Assembly (NCBI RefSeq): GCF_900182915.1
Contig: NZ_FXUG01000003.1
Coordinates: 124,001-188,000 of the forward strand
Reading direction: 5' to 3'
DNA length: 64,000 bases
Source of the DNA: Neorhodopirellula lusitana
GTDB taxonomy: Bacteria > Planctomycetota > Planctomycetia > Pirellulales > Pirellulaceae
The notes under the pieces: generated by a model
What the model saw: the letters and a program-made list of their open reading frames with translations, nothing else
Databases searched by the model: none
What the model was told of the DNA's origin: nothing
Shown here: positions 44,706 through 54,610 of the stretch, one piece after another
How positions within the stretch are numbered: position 1 is the first letter of the stretch
Layout: every line of letters begins with the position of its first letter
Made by a program: the position numbers and the translations under genes

Positions 44706-45953
44706 CTAAAACTCTTGGTCAATCACTTCACCTGAAGCACGACTACCAAGGGACCCCCACAATCCGTACGGACTTTGTGACCCTGCAGGAGAGTATTCCG
44801 ACATGTTGGTATCATTGGTTCGCCCCACTGTATTCCCCTCAGGATCGCCCGCATCAATACTGTCAGTAATAAATTTCACTGCACCGTCGGCCATCAAGAC
44901 GTGGCACCCACCCTGGTGAAAACTACCAGCGGAATAAACGCCATCCGAGTTCACGCCAGAGTTCGGCCATGGGTTTCCGCGTGGATTCCCGCGACTGGAA
45001 CTGCAACTGGCACTGTTTGGCGGAGCGATAGTCATGAAGGCGGTCCGACCAACCGAACCGCTTGCCCAGTTGTGGCCGCGGCGATAAAGGTATTTATTGC
45101 CGCTACCACTCCAGTACTCCTGGCCCTTGTAGTAGCCGGGACGATCTGGATCCAATACCGAAGCGGTATTGTTGAAGCAAGTCGACCCCGGACTCTTATG
45201 AAGATCTGAACCACTCAAGTAGGCTCGAACCGTCCCCTGAACTCGCTTCGCGTCACGACTGGTTCCGATTTCACCTGCGGCAATCGTATTGGACAAACCA
45301 TCCAAGATGCTGCGGAACTTAAAGCCCTTAAACGCCTGAAAGACACCACGGTGAGCCGACTTATGAATCCCATCCATATAGGACCAGTTCGGAATACGCG
45401 ATGAATCACCGATACACGCTGCATAGTTAATTCGCCCCCAACCGGCCTTGGTCCCGCCTGGATCCGAAGGGCAACGCAACCCAGGAACCTCGGTTCGGAA
45501 CGGAGGATAGGCAGTACTGCGTTCTGGGCATGGGCCCATTGCAGGCCAACGCGATGAACCCACTGTCAAAGGATTGGAAATGGACTCCCAAAGCGCCTGC
45601 TGTTCCATGAAAGGCAACAGACCGACCACGTAGCTAAGCATGGCCTGGTTTTGCAGCCCATCCGAGCCAATCGGCTTGCCGTCCCCGTTTGGCCCACTGT
45701 CGATCCGAGTATGACCACTCCAGCCATTCGTGCCACCCGCGGCACTCGTCAACTGACTGAACGCCGAATGGTAGTTGTGCATCGACAAACCAATCTGCTT
45801 GAAATTGTTGCTACAAGACATGCGACGTGCCGCTTCCCTTGCCGCCTGAACCGCAGGCAACAACAACCCCACAAGAACCCCAATAATCGCGATCACAACC
45901 AGCAATTCCACTAATGTGAAACCGTCACGACGCTTAAACCTCAACTTATCCAT
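44706..45953 (-). CDS. DUF1559 pseudopilin-like protein (copy B)
   Basis: This 415-residue protein starts with a type II secretion/type IV pilin-like signal: a basic leader, then [20 protein letters not shown] with Gly before Phe-Thr-Leu as prepilin-peptidase site and Glu5 of the mature chain. [20 protein letters not shown] follows, the hallmark of planctomycete DUF1559. The C-terminal motif [19 protein letters not shown] is also present. It is probably an extracellular or envelope-anchored pseudopilin; large copy numbers per genome are typical. Copy A, 0.8 kb upstream, is close in sequence at both ends but diverged in the middle, so the two likely arose by duplication. Confidence 0.93.
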   Translation of the reverse strand: MDKLRFKRRDGFTLVELLVVIAIIGVLVGLLLPAVQAAREAARRMSCSNNFKQIGLSMHNYHSAFSQLTSAAGGTNGWSGHTRIDSGPNGDGKPIGSDGLQNQAMLSYVVGLLPFMEQQALWESISNPLTVGSSRWPAMGPCPERSTAYPPFRTEVPGLRCPSDPGGTKAGWGRINYAACIGDSSRIPNWSYMDGIHKSAHRGVFQAFKGFKFRSILDGLSNTIAAGEIGTSRDAKRVQGTVRAYLSGSDLHKSPGSTCFNNTASVLDPDRPGYYKGQEYWSGSGNKYLYRRGHNWASGSVGRTAFMTIAPPNSASCSSSRGNPRGNPWPNSGVNSDGVYSAGSFHQGGCHVLMADGAVKFITDSIDAGDPEGNTVGRTNDTNMSEYSPAGSQSPYGLWGSLGSRASGEVIDQEF

Positions 45954-46175
45954 GACAAGCCAAACCTTTCAGTACAAGAAACAAAAACAACCAAAGCGAG
46001 CCGAGCAGCATCGCCAACCCCACGACAGAAACTGCCGCCATCCTTCAACTCCCGGTGAGAGACCACTCACCCACCGAACACCCCAGCACAAACGGCCTTG
46101 GCCACTCGCACTGAAAACCTGAACAACAAAGGCGTCATCAAAATGGGACGCCATTGCCACCACTTCCAACCAGAC

Positions 46176-46364
46176 TTAGCGGTAGACGTCCATATCTTCC
46201 TTGCTCATCTCATCAGGCTTGTAGTTCAACACTTCTTCCGACTCAATCAGCAAAGGATCCGACGGATCCAAATTCACCTCGACCTCTTTATTACCCTCAC
46301 ATCCCACCAAGCAGGCAACGAAGAGCAAAGCCACCGAAAACTTAAGCAACAAAAACTTTGACAT
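46176..46364 (-). CDS. small lipoprotein
   Basis: This 62-residue protein has a lipoprotein signal: a basic start, hydrophobic core FSVALLFVACLVGC, with lipobox LVGC and lipidated Cys at about 22. The mature part is 40 residues, acidic, including PSDPLLIESEEVLNYKPDEM. It lies between two DUF1559 genes on the same strand, so it is probably an envelope accessory to one of them. Small lipoproteins next to DUF1559 genes are common in planctomycetes. No known domain. Confidence 0.8.
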   Translation of the reverse strand: MSKFLLLKFSVALLFVACLVGCEGNKEVEVNLDPSDPLLIESEEVLNYKPDEMSKEDMDVYR

Positions 46365-46423
46365 TGAATCGAACTACTAACAAAAAAAGTACTGAACCAA
46401 ACGCTTCCGCCAGCGTCACACTA

Positions 46424-46624
46424 CTAGCGACCTTCCTCTGCGAGAGCCGCCTTACCTGTTGCCTCAGCATTCTTGCCAGCTTCGTCGTAAAGAGACTTCG
46501 CCTCCTCCGTTACTTCAGTCGTTCCGGTACTACGACCACACCCAGGAAGCACCACGACCGCGAAACAAAACAACAAACCAAACAGCGACAAACGACTCAA
46601 TCCAACAGGCATATCACGACTCAT
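46424..46624 (-). CDS. small lipoprotein
   Basis: The open frame extends upstream to 46789, but the Met at 46624 gives a clean lipoprotein signal: MSRDMPVGLSRLSLFGLLFC, then FAVVVLPGC with lipobox LPGC. The mature part is about 35 residues, rich in Ala, Glu and Lys (EEAKSLYDEAGKNAEATGKA), and could form one amphipathic helix. It starts 149 nt after the DUF1559 copy A stop and is likely transcribed with it. It has no recognisable relation to the second small lipoprotein beyond size and export. Confidence 0.75.
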   Translation of the reverse strand: MSRDMPVGLSRLSLFGLLFCFAVVVLPGCGRSTGTTEVTEEAKSLYDEAGKNAEATGKAALAEEGR

Positions 46625-46772
46625 GACACATTTGCAAAAACAATAAAAACCTTGCGCCCCGCAGCCGAACAAACCACCAGAGCGTGCGACACCACACGCG
46701 AGCCGACGAAACCGCCGACCCGCCCAATGACCACTTTTAGGCCCACAGGCCTTCCACGCTGAACAACCGAGA

Positions 46773-48041
46773 CTAGAAGTCTTGGTCAATCACTTCGCTC
46801 GAAGCACGAGTACCGAGAGCACCCCACAAACCGTACGGACTTTCTTCACCAGTCCCCGGACCCCCAGAAGCTCCCGGTGGCGGTGAATTCTGGTTACCTG
46901 ACTCGATAGAATCAGTGATAAACTTCACCGCACCGTCAGCCATCAAGACATGACAACCACCTTGGTGACGACTACTAGCAGCGTACGAACCATTTTCGTC
47001 GATAATCAGACGAACGCAGTTCGCTGAGTTAGGCGGCACGTTACATGTCACCATGGTGTACTTGCACGAACTCGAAGCCCAACGGAAGCCACGACGAGAC
47101 ACTGCATCAGCAACAAACTCTCCGTTCCCGCCACCATCGCCAAGCGTGTTCTTGAAGAACTGCGGACGCTCGGTATCCACGTACTTATCGCAAGCATGAA
47201 TGTCTTCACGATAATTATCGTCACGAACGAAGTCAGTACTCTTATCCCGATCACCAAGATCCGTCTTGATCTCCGTCATCGCAATCGTATTAGACAACCC
47301 ATCCGAGATTTCCGAAAAGTCAGTAGCAAGGTGAGGAATCACAAACCCACGGCAACGCAACGCTGCACCTTGCTCAAGCTTCAAGGCCTCACTAATCGGA
47401 GTGCCGTGCTTGACGTCAGTGACACACCAGCGGGGGAAGAATCCTTCGCCCGTGCTCTGCGCACCATCGCCGCCGTTGACGGCATAGTTAGTCCGGGCCA
47501 TCGCGGGCAAGTCCTGACCGGGGTCACTTGGGCAACGAAACCCCGGCAACTGAGTCTTAAACGGAACATACTTAAGGGTAGTGCTACCGCTACCAGTGGG
47601 ATTCGGTCCCATCGCTGGAAAATTAGTTCCCTCATAGGTCCCCGGGTTTGAAATCTGCTCCCAAAGTGCTTGCTGTTCGATGAACGGCAACAGCCCAACT
47701 AACAGGCTCAACTGACCTCGACTTGAAGCGGTCGACTCATTGGCGGTACTGCTTTGGCACCCACCGTAATCGTGGAGCGAGACGTTTCCGGAATTCGAGG
47801 ATCCTGAACCGGTAGGATATTCCCAAGTTCCGGAACCATGAATTGGCAAGTGCTGATAGGTGGAATGGTAGTTATGAATCGCCAAACCGATCTGCTTAAA
47901 ATTGTTACTGCACGACATACGGCGAGCCGCTTCGCGAGCAGCCTGAACTGCAGGCAACAGCAATCCAACAAGCACACCGATAATCGCGATAACAACCAGA
48001 AGCTCCACCAGCGTGAAGCCGCTAAGAGGCTTTTTCTTCAT
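46773..48041 (-). CDS. DUF1559 pseudopilin-like protein (copy A)
   Basis: This 422-residue DUF1559 protein has the prepilin-like N-terminus [20 protein letters not shown], with the cleavage Gly before Phe, and then [20 protein letters not shown]. The tail carries [20 protein letters not shown] and ends in EVIDQDF (copy B ends EVIDQEF). The middle holds Cys residues likely in disulfides ([17 protein letters not shown]). It is the first gene of the run copy A, lipoprotein, lipoprotein, copy B. The two copies share their first 65 residues almost exactly, suggesting recent duplication or conversion there. Function is unknown; surface or periplasmic pseudopilus roles are plausible. Confidence 0.93.
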   Translation of the reverse strand: MKKKPLSGFTLVELLVVIAIIGVLVGLLLPAVQAAREAARRMSCSNNFKQIGLAIHNYHSTYQHLPIHGSGTWEYPTGSGSSNSGNVSLHDYGGCQSSTANESTASSRGQLSLLVGLLPFIEQQALWEQISNPGTYEGTNFPAMGPNPTGSGSTTLKYVPFKTQLPGFRCPSDPGQDLPAMARTNYAVNGGDGAQSTGEGFFPRWCVTDVKHGTPISEALKLEQGAALRCRGFVIPHLATDFSEISDGLSNTIAMTEIKTDLGDRDKSTDFVRDDNYREDIHACDKYVDTERPQFFKNTLGDGGGNGEFVADAVSRRGFRWASSSCKYTMVTCNVPPNSANCVRLIIDENGSYAASSRHQGGCHVLMADGAVKFITDSIESGNQNSPPPGASGGPGTGEESPYGLWGALGTRASSEVIDQDF

Positions 48042-48647
48042 TTCAACTACCTATATTCCAAGTTCGGAAAGAGAGCGCACTCGGCGAATCCGCAAGCGCC
48101 GGCCAGCAATGGGAACACTGGCACCAATTCAGTTACTGCCGAGCCTTAACGGATAAGCCTTGAGAAAATTAATTTTTGCAACAAATCGCCGCACCCCCCC
48201 TCTCGGTAGCTGTCGAAATTCGGATTTTGCCTGAATCGAAATTCATCGATAACAACAGACCAGCTGGCTGCCCCAGCAGAAAAACGAACGGCTGACGCAG
48301 CGTTTCGCTACGCCACTGCCCAGCTGGTTCCCCCGACAGAACAACGGGCAAAGAAAGCCACACCCCCAAAAAGCTCGACAAGAATGGGGGGCAGACGGCG
48401 AAAAGGGAGCCAAGAACGGGCCCAAAAGAAGCGGCCGGCAACAGAACCACGAACCTAAAAGGTCAGAGGCACACCGATAAAGCCCGACTAGCTAAAGCCC
48501 GACCAATGCCCCCCCCAAAAAAAACGCCGACAAAAAGGGGGGCTGTCGAGCTCACAATGCGTTTCCACCCGATTGCCTGGCACCCGTCATATGGAGCGTG
48601 CGGAGGGGCAGTTTTGAAAAACAGGGGAAGCTGTCAGGGGGGCAGCG
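48042..48647. other. intergenic region with homopolymer runs, upstream of DUF1559 copy A
   Basis: These 606 nt lie between the DUF1559 copy A start and the stop of the 116-residue membrane protein gene. They hold runs of C and A (near 48511-48528), a G run (48537-48543) that could pair with the C run across about 15 nt, and a repeated AAAGCCCGAC (48480-48504). Two related CAGCTGG-containing stretches occur at 48262 and 48320. No open frame here looks like a protein. Part of it must be the promoter of copy A. Confidence 0.5.
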
Positions 48648-48998
48648 TTATTTTTGCTCCAACTCGTCCATGCGGGCGATGCGTTGGTCGAGCTGGCGGA
48701 TCAAGCCTTGGGTGACTGCGATCCTTGAATCAAGCTCACCCTTCAACTCTCGCTGCAAGTCGAACATCGCGACCTGCCATCGCTGGGTTTCTACGGGTGC
48801 GTCGCTGAGGGGCAGGGCAGACGAGTGATTGGAGTCCAGCCGTCGCTGGGTTTCGCGATTTTCGCGGTCATCTTGCAATCGACGCTTTCGCCGCTGCACG
48901 GTCATCCGGGCCAACACCCAACCGAGCATGGCAAAACCGCCCAGCATCCAAAGTCCGCTGCGGTCCATGAGCGTCATCGAGAGGACCAGAGTATTCAT
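48648..48998 (-). CDS. hypothetical single-span membrane protein with coiled coil
   Basis: This 116-residue protein has one membrane helix at about 13-31 (LWMLGGFAMLGWVLARMTVQ), then a very basic stretch (RRKRRLQDDR) that would sit in the cytoplasm. A C-terminal helix (about 70-116) has heptad-like spacing (LQRELKGELDSRIAVTQGLI, LDQRIARMDELEQ). It has no recognised family. It is alone on its strand between the DUF1559 cluster and the phosphopantetheinyl transferase. The coding potential is supported by the TM-plus-basic-flank layout, but homologues need checking. Confidence 0.6.
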   Translation of the reverse strand: MNTLVLSMTLMDRSGLWMLGGFAMLGWVLARMTVQRRKRRLQDDRENRETQRRLDSNHSSALPLSDAPVETQRWQVAMFDLQRELKGELDSRIAVTQGLIRQLDQRIARMDELEQK

Positions 48999-49204
48999 GG
49001 CGACTGTAGATTCCTAACGAACAATAAATCACACCCGCCCAGGCCTTCACCCACGATGCGACGATGATCTCCGCCGCTACCCAACAATCAACTGGGAAGC
49101 ACGCTTTATCCTCATCGACTTCAACCGCCAACCGACTTCCGCCTTTCAGCCTCCCCGGCCAGACTGATTGACGAAGGCAACGGGTTTTGACGATCATGCT
49201 AGCT

Positions 49205-49954
49205 ATGACCGAACTGAACGACGAAATCCAAGTCTGGCTCGCACCCGCGGCGCACGACACTCCAGGTCCGATCGAAACGTTTTGCGAGACCCTGCTACTA
49301 GAAGAAGAACGGGTGGCGGCGAATCGCTTTCGCGTCAATTCGGCTCGGCACCAGCACGTCATCGGGCGTGCGATGGCACGATGCCTATTGTCATCAGGAT
49401 GCTGCGAACACCATGAAATCGGATTCCGAATCCTGGATCATGGCAAACCTATCGTCGACCAACCCGAGGTCGCCCGGCGTGCGTTCAACATCGCCCACAC
49501 CCGGGGTCTCGTCGTGTGCGGACTGGGCCAAGCCAACCAGTGGCTCGGCGTGGACGTGGAGTGGATGGACCGACGAACCGATCCGGCGCTAGCTGAACGC
49601 TACTTCGCCCCAGCTGAAATCCAGCAGCTTCAATCGCTACGAACCGACGACGAACGACAAAAACTATTCCTCCGGATCTGGACACTCAAAGAAGCCTTCA
49701 TCAAAGCAATCGGGACGGGACTATCAACCCCACTGGACCAATTCGCTTTTGAAGAAGCAAAGTCCAACGAGCCAACTTTGACGCTGGCGGACCCTGACCT
49801 GGCGCGAGATCGCGAGTGGACTTTTCGCGCATTCGAACCCCGCCCCGGTTTCGTAGCTGCCATCGCCGTTGGAGAGGAACCTGCCGACTCCAAAGGTGCT
49901 AAGGCTTCGTCGCGACCGGTTCGGCTGATGAACTTTGAAAATCAACTGCCTTAA
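49205..49954 (+). CDS. 4'-phosphopantetheinyl transferase, Sfp type
   Basis: This 249-residue protein (an ATG at 49187 would add six residues) moves the phosphopantetheine arm of CoA onto a Ser of carrier proteins. The family motifs are present: KPIVDQPE with RAFNIAHTRGLVVCGLG, then LGVDVEWMD with the magnesium-binding Asp and Glu, and IWTLKEAFIKAIGTGL with the WxxKEA motif. Length is typical of the Sfp/Gsp group rather than the short AcpS. No polyketide or peptide synthetase gene is in the window, so its target may be the fatty acid ACP or a distant pathway. The gene is convergent with folC; their ends overlap by 56 nt. Confidence 0.92.
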   Translation: MTELNDEIQVWLAPAAHDTPGPIETFCETLLLEEERVAANRFRVNSARHQHVIGRAMARCLLSSGCCEHHEIGFRILDHGKPIVDQPEVARRAFNIAHTRGLVVCGLGQANQWLGVDVEWMDRRTDPALAERYFAPAEIQQLQSLRTDDERQKLFLRIWTLKEAFIKAIGTGLSTPLDQFAFEEAKSNEPTLTLADPDLARDREWTFRAFEPRPGFVAAIAVGEEPADSKGAKASSRPVRLMNFENQLP

Positions 49955-51503
49955 CCAACCAAGGCCGAACCTCAGCAGCCAGAAAAAACGACCCGCAAAT
50001 CACCACCACTCCATCAGGCCCAGCTTCGCAGATCGCTTGACGACAAGCCTCAAGCGGCTCTTCCTGAATCGAGAACCACACGTCGCGAAGCTCTTCCCCG
50101 GCGGCATCCGCGAGCTCTCCCGTGGACACGAACCGTGGATTCTGGTGATAACGGGTGAAGACCACACGGGTGAATGACTGCTTGAGCTGCCCCAGCATCG
50201 CGGCCGCGTCCTTATCGACACTGGTCCCGAACACGCCCACAATCCGGCGTCCTGCACAGCGTCTTTGCAAAGTATCGAGCAGCGCCGCAATGGAATCCGG
50301 ATTGTGTGCCGCATCCAGGACCACGGCAGCACCGCTGTTGGCAACAAACCGCTCTAGCCGGGCGTCGATTCGCAGCACCGACAATCGATCAATCATGCGG
50401 GGGGTCACGGGAACCTCAAGCTCTCGAACGGCCGCGATCGCCAGTGCTGCATTGCGAACCTGATGCTGCCCCTCAACGGCAAGCCGCACCTCAATCGCAC
50501 CAAACGGCCCACCACTGGCCCCTTGTGCGCTCACCTCCTTTAAATTGGCCTCCGTCGCACTGGCTTCCGGCATATTGGCCTCCTCCGCAACGGCCTCCTC
50601 CGCACTAGCACGCCCGCGATCCGCACAGGGAGCCCAGGCGAAGTGACTGCCCCATGGAATTGCCGAAATCGTCTGCACCTGAAAATCGCGTTCCAACTCT
50701 GCCAGTTCACAGCCCACCTCACGGGCTTGCTGACGAATGACCTCTTTCACGGATTCACGGGTCACACCACTGATGGCGGGCACGCCTGGCTTAAAGATCC
50801 CCGCCTTCTCCTTGGCAATCTTCTCAACGGTGTCACCCAGGACGTGCTGGTGATCCAGTCCAATGCTGGTGATCACCGTGACGTCGCTTTGAAAAACATT
50901 GGTGCTATCCAAACGCCCACCAAGCCCCGTTTCCATGACCCAGTAATCACAACCACTGCGGTGAAAATGCTCGATCGCGATCGCCGTCGTCAACTCAAAG
51001 AAAGAGGGCCCCCCGACCGGCTCGCTCGACATCGCATCGACAATCGGCTTGAACGATTCGATCAGGGCGACCAATTCGCCTGGCGTCGCGGGTTGCCCGT
51101 CAACTCGAAAACGTTCGGACAAGTCCACTAGATGCGGTGACGTGTACAAACCCACCTTGGCACCGCTGGCCGTCAACAAGCTCGCGACCATCGAAGCCAC
51201 CGAACCTTTCCCTTTGGTGCCTGCAATGTGGACAATGCGCGGCCTCGGCTGTCGGGGTGCTTTACCACCACCAACCGGGCCCCCATGACCTGGGTCGCAA
51301 TCCGCATTGGCTAACGAACCTTGGGCTGCGGAGGAATTCGGAGCAAGACACCGCCCATGGCCGAGCCGCAGTACTAATTCCCGCATTCGGTCCAGCGTGA
51401 ACCGATAATTCGCTCCGGACTTGCCCAATCGCTCATAGTCGATTCGGTCATACAGCCACCCGGACGCGGCAAGATAGGCGGCGGATCGAGTGGGAGCCAT
51501 CAA
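49899..51503 (-). CDS. folC: folylpolyglutamate synthase/dihydrofolate synthase
   Basis: This 534-residue Mur-ligase family enzyme adds glutamate to dihydropteroate or folate. The P-loop IVHIAGTKGKGSVASMVASL is at about 90-109, followed by GLYTSPHLVDLSERFRVDGQ, METGLGGRLDSTN, TSIGLDHQHVLG and KAGIFKPGVP. It is about 100 residues longer than usual because of two insertions. One is a Gly/Pro/Ala-rich loop just before the P-loop (about 52-88). The other is an Ala/Glu-rich repeat-like linker (about 294-332) between the central domain parts. The last codons overlap the convergent phosphopantetheinyl transferase gene by 56 nt. Confidence 0.93.
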   Translation of the reverse strand: MMAPTRSAAYLAASGWLYDRIDYERLGKSGANYRFTLDRMRELVLRLGHGRCLAPNSSAAQGSLANADCDPGHGGPVGGGKAPRQPRPRIVHIAGTKGKGSVASMVASLLTASGAKVGLYTSPHLVDLSERFRVDGQPATPGELVALIESFKPIVDAMSSEPVGGPSFFELTTAIAIEHFHRSGCDYWVMETGLGGRLDSTNVFQSDVTVITSIGLDHQHVLGDTVEKIAKEKAGIFKPGVPAISGVTRESVKEVIRQQAREVGCELAELERDFQVQTISAIPWGSHFAWAPCADRGRASAEEAVAEEANMPEASATEANLKEVSAQGASGGPFGAIEVRLAVEGQHQVRNAALAIAAVRELEVPVTPRMIDRLSVLRIDARLERFVANSGAAVVLDAAHNPDSIAALLDTLQRRCAGRRIVGVFGTSVDKDAAAMLGQLKQSFTRVVFTRYHQNPRFVSTGELADAAGEELRDVWFSIQEEPLEACRQAICEAGPDGVVVICGSFFLAAEVRPWLVKAVDFQSSSAEPVATKP

Positions 51504-51710
51504 CTTTTGGGGCGAAAAGACGAGGTTATCGGACCGAAAGCGAGAAACGAACGCTGCTAAAAAACGATCGGCCGGCCTCCATTGTAACGTTCACATCGTA
51601 AAACCATACGGCGTGGCACAAAATGTCGAACCGTTCTGAGCGTCCGCCCGTAGCGTACGGACTCTTGTTTTTTCCAGTCCTTCTCTCCCTCTCGTCGGGA
51701 TCATTGCTTC

Positions 51711-52724
51711 GTGGATACCGATACCAGTGCCGCCGCTGACTCGAACCCAACTAACCAGTCCGATTCAGCCGACCAGTCCAAACTTGCCGCTCCTGCTTCC
51801 GCTCCGGCCGTGGACGATGTGGTCATCGAAACCCGCAACCTGAGCAAGATCTACCGCGACTTCTGGGGGCGTAAGAAGGTTCACGCTCTGAAATCGCTCG
51901 ACGTCGAAGTGAAGAAGGGTGAGATTTTCGGCCTGCTCGGCCCCAACGGCAGCGGCAAGTCCACCACAATCAAACTGATTTTGGGACTGTTGTTCCCCAC
52001 CAGCGGCCGAGTCTTGGTTTTCGACCAAGACGCCAGCGAAACTCGCAAGAACGAACGAATCGGCTACCTGCCCGAGGAATCGTATCTCTACAAGTTCCTA
52101 ACCGCCGAAGAAACACTCGACTTTTATGGTCGCCTTTTCGACCTATCCGGTGCCGAACGCCGTGACCGAGTCAAACAGCTCATCGAACTGGTTGGCCTAC
52201 AAGGTGCCAAGCACCGCCAATTGAAAGAGTACTCCAAGGGGATGACCCGGCGAGTGGGCTTGGCTCAAGCCCTGATCAACGATCCCGACCTGATCCTACT
52301 GGACGAACCGACCACCGGACTCGACCCGATTGGGTCCCGGGAAATGAAGGACTTGATCATCGGCTTGCGAGACCAAGGCAAGACCGTCTTGCTGTGCAGC
52401 CACCAATTGGCTGACGTCCAAGACGTCTGCGACCGAGTCGCGATTCTGCACCAAGGTGAGTTGAAGGAACTCGGTCGCGTCACGGATCTGCTGAAGGTCC
52501 AAGATGTCACCGAAGTCCACGCGACCGGACTCAGCGACCAAGCCAAAACCGAGATTGCCGAACTGATTGCCCGTCACGGCGGCCACCTGCAATCGATCGA
52601 CAACCCAACCGCAACGATGGAAGATCTATTCTTGAACATCGTGCGTGAAAGCGAAGCCCGTCCCGGTGCTCGCCGTGTGACTCAAAATGCTGACACCTCC
52701 GCCAACACCGGAGACCAAGCATGA
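51711..52724 (+). CDS. ABC transporter ATP-binding protein
   Basis: This 337-residue ATPase opens a three-gene operon and starts with GTG at 51711. It has Walker [17 protein letters not shown] (about 84-99), signature [17 protein letters not shown], Walker [14 protein letters not shown], and a switch His in [10 protein letters not shown]. The first 35 residues are an Ala/Ser/Asp-rich extension. The C-terminal 70 residues form the regulatory part seen in ABC-2 type exporters (GldA/NatA/CcmA-like). It overlaps the permease gene by ATGA. It should power export of an unknown substrate, or act in gliding- or envelope-related processes as its relatives do. Confidence 0.93.
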   Translation: MDTDTSAAADSNPTNQSDSADQSKLAAPASAPAVDDVVIETRNLSKIYRDFWGRKKVHALKSLDVEVKKGEIFGLLGPNGSGKSTTIKLILGLLFPTSGRVLVFDQDASETRKNERIGYLPEESYLYKFLTAEETLDFYGRLFDLSGAERRDRVKQLIELVGLQGAKHRQLKEYSKGMTRRVGLAQALINDPDLILLDEPTTGLDPIGSREMKDLIIGLRDQGKTVLLCSHQLADVQDVCDRVAILHQGELKELGRVTDLLKVQDVTEVHATGLSDQAKTEIAELIARHGGHLQSIDNPTATMEDLFLNIVRESEARPGARRVTQNADTSANTGDQA

Positions 52725-54610
52725 ATCTGCAACCGGATGACTTCTGGTCATTTTATGAATGGTTCTTCCGACCGGGAGCGTTTCTAGAAAGCGCCGCTCT
52801 TAAAGGAATCGTCCTGGCCATCCTGGCCACATTCCTTGGCTTGGTAGGCGGCTACGTTGTTTCATCGTCCCGCTACGGGTCCGGCGAAGGATTCTTTGCT
52901 GTTGCTCGCGCGATCCGCGACCTCTTCCGATTCGATTTGCCCGGCACCCGACTGCGCCGCATCCTGGCGTTGGCAAAACTCGCGTTCAAGGAAGCCCTGC
53001 GTCGAAAAGTCCTGTACGTCGTCGGCTTGTTCGTTGTTGTCCTGTTGCTTGCCGGCTGGTACCTGAACCCGCAAAGCGACGATCCCGCACGACTCTATGT
53101 CAGCTTTGTGTTGACCGCGACAAACTACCTGGTGCTGGCACTGGCATTGTTTATCAGCGCGTTCTCGCTGCCTGAAGACATCAAGAACAAGACGATGTAC
53201 ACCATCGTCACCAAACCGGTCCGCGCGACCGAAATCATCCTGGGACGCATGCTGGGGTTCATCGGCGTTGGCACCATGATCCTGGTTCCAATGGGCTTGC
53301 TCAGCTATGTCTTCGTCGTCCGCGGACTCGATCACACCCACACGAAGGTTGCCGACGTTCGGGAAATGCCTCGAGGTGGATTTGAAGGGGAAACGGACTA
53401 CACCCAGTTTCACTCGCACACGTTTGCCCTGGATGAAAACGGGGAAGGACTCACCAACATCGTTCGTGGGCACCGTCACGTGGTACTCCGCGATGATGCC
53501 GGCAACTTCAAAATCGGATCTCCCACCGGTGCACTGCGTGCACGTATCCCATCCTATGGAGCGTTGGTTTTCCGCGATCGAAGCGGGAATCTCCAGGAAG
53601 AAGGCATCGACGTTGGTAACGAACGACTTGCCGGAGGCTACGGTAGTGCCGGGATCTCACGTCTGATCGGCGTGACTCAAGGGACTCGTAAAGTCGAACA
53701 CGGGTACGTGGAAGGCGGCACGCTCGGTACCGCGGAATTCACGTTCCCCAACGTGACCAAAGAACGTTATCCCGATGGATTCCCGATCGACTTGTCGCTA
53801 CGTGCGTACCGCTCCTACAAGGGTGACATCGAAACCGGCATCCGTGGATCGGTCACCATGAAGCATCCGGAAAAGCCCATCGAAAGCAATCCAATTGCGT
53901 TCGTTGTGCACGAATATGAAGTCGACGAAAAGACACTGCCTTTGACAACCGAAGGCACCGACGGCACTGAAACCCGCATGCTCGACGTGTTCGAAGACCT
54001 AGTCGACGAGAACGGCCAGATGACGGTCGTCGTCCGCTGTCTCGATCGCGCTCAGTATCTCGGCGTCACACCCGCTAGTGTTTACCTGCGACCCGCTGAC
54101 AATCCGTTCGGTTGGAACATGGCGAAAGCGTATATCTCGATCTGGTTGCAAATGACCATGATCATCGCCTTCGGCGTCATGTTCAGTACATTCCTGACCG
54201 GTCCCGTGGCGATGATTGCGACCGCCGTTTGTGTGCTGCTCGGCTTCTCCGCGGAACAGGTTTACGACACTCGGCACTACATTGACGCCGGAATCGCTCG
54301 TGGTGGTGGTCCGATCGAATCCATGGTTCGGCTGCTGAAACAAGACGCGATGACCACGCAACTGGACGTCGACACCGTGGCCGCAAAGGTCATTCAGACA
54401 ACCGATGCTGGGATTGTTTACACGCTCGACGCGATCGCGACCGCACTGCCTAACCTTCCCAAGATGGTCGGCACGGCGGAGTTCGCTGCCTCGGGATTTG
54501 ATATCTTTGGTGCGATCCTTGCACGACACGCGATGGCGACGTTCGGCTACGTCCTGCTCGCATTCCTTATCAGCTATTTTACCCTGAAAGCACGTGAGAT
54601 CGCGGCATGA
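52721..54610 (+). CDS. ABC-2 type permease with large His-motif ectodomain
   Basis: This 629-residue membrane protein is the permease partner of the preceding ATPase. Membrane helices lie at about 26-48, 97-114, 127-149 and 178-200, then again at about 475-520 and near the C-terminus. Coupling-helix-like [20 protein letters not shown] sits at 151-170 as in ABC-2 exporters. Between the two membrane halves lies an extracytoplasmic domain of about 270 residues. It opens with paired His motifs: DHTH at 204-207, HSH at 231-233 and GHRH at 250-253, spaced in a way that could bind a metal. It overlaps both neighbours by 4 nt. Confidence 0.88.
   Translation: MNLQPDDFWSFYEWFFRPGAFLESAALKGIVLAILATFLGLVGGYVVSSSRYGSGEGFFAVARAIRDLFRFDLPGTRLRRILALAKLAFKEALRRKVLYVVGLFVVVLLLAGWYLNPQSDDPARLYVSFVLTATNYLVLALALFISAFSLPEDIKNKTMYTIVTKPVRATEIILGRMLGFIGVGTMILVPMGLLSYVFVVRGLDHTHTKVADVREMPRGGFEGETDYTQFHSHTFALDENGEGLTNIVRGHRHVVLRDDAGNFKIGSPTGALRARIPSYGALVFRDRSGNLQEEGIDVGNERLAGGYGSAGISRLIGVTQGTRKVEHGYVEGGTLGTAEFTFPNVTKERYPDGFPIDLSLRAYRSYKGDIETGIRGSVTMKHPEKPIESNPIAFVVHEYEVDEKTLPLTTEGTDGTETRMLDVFEDLVDENGQMTVVVRCLDRAQYLGVTPASVYLRPADNPFGWNMAKAYISIWLQMTMIIAFGVMFSTFLTGPVAMIATAVCVLLGFSAEQVYDTRHYIDAGIARGGGPIESMVRLLKQDAMTTQLDVDTVAAKVIQTTDAGIVYTLDAIATALPNLPKMVGTAEFAASGFDIFGAILARHAMATFGYVLLAFLISYFTLKAREIAA

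Noticed and set aside
46739-46752. Short hairpin AGGCC-CACA-GGCCT after DUF1559 copy A
   Set aside because: Five base pairs without a T tract are too weak to call a terminator.
48169-48450. Open frame of 93 codons on the - strand
   Set aside because: It lies in a low-complexity, homopolymer-rich stretch and has no recognisable start context or domain.
51638-51673. Hairpin followed by a T run just before the ABC ATPase gene
   Set aside because: The stem is only 5 bp with competing pairings; not enough for a terminator or attenuator call.
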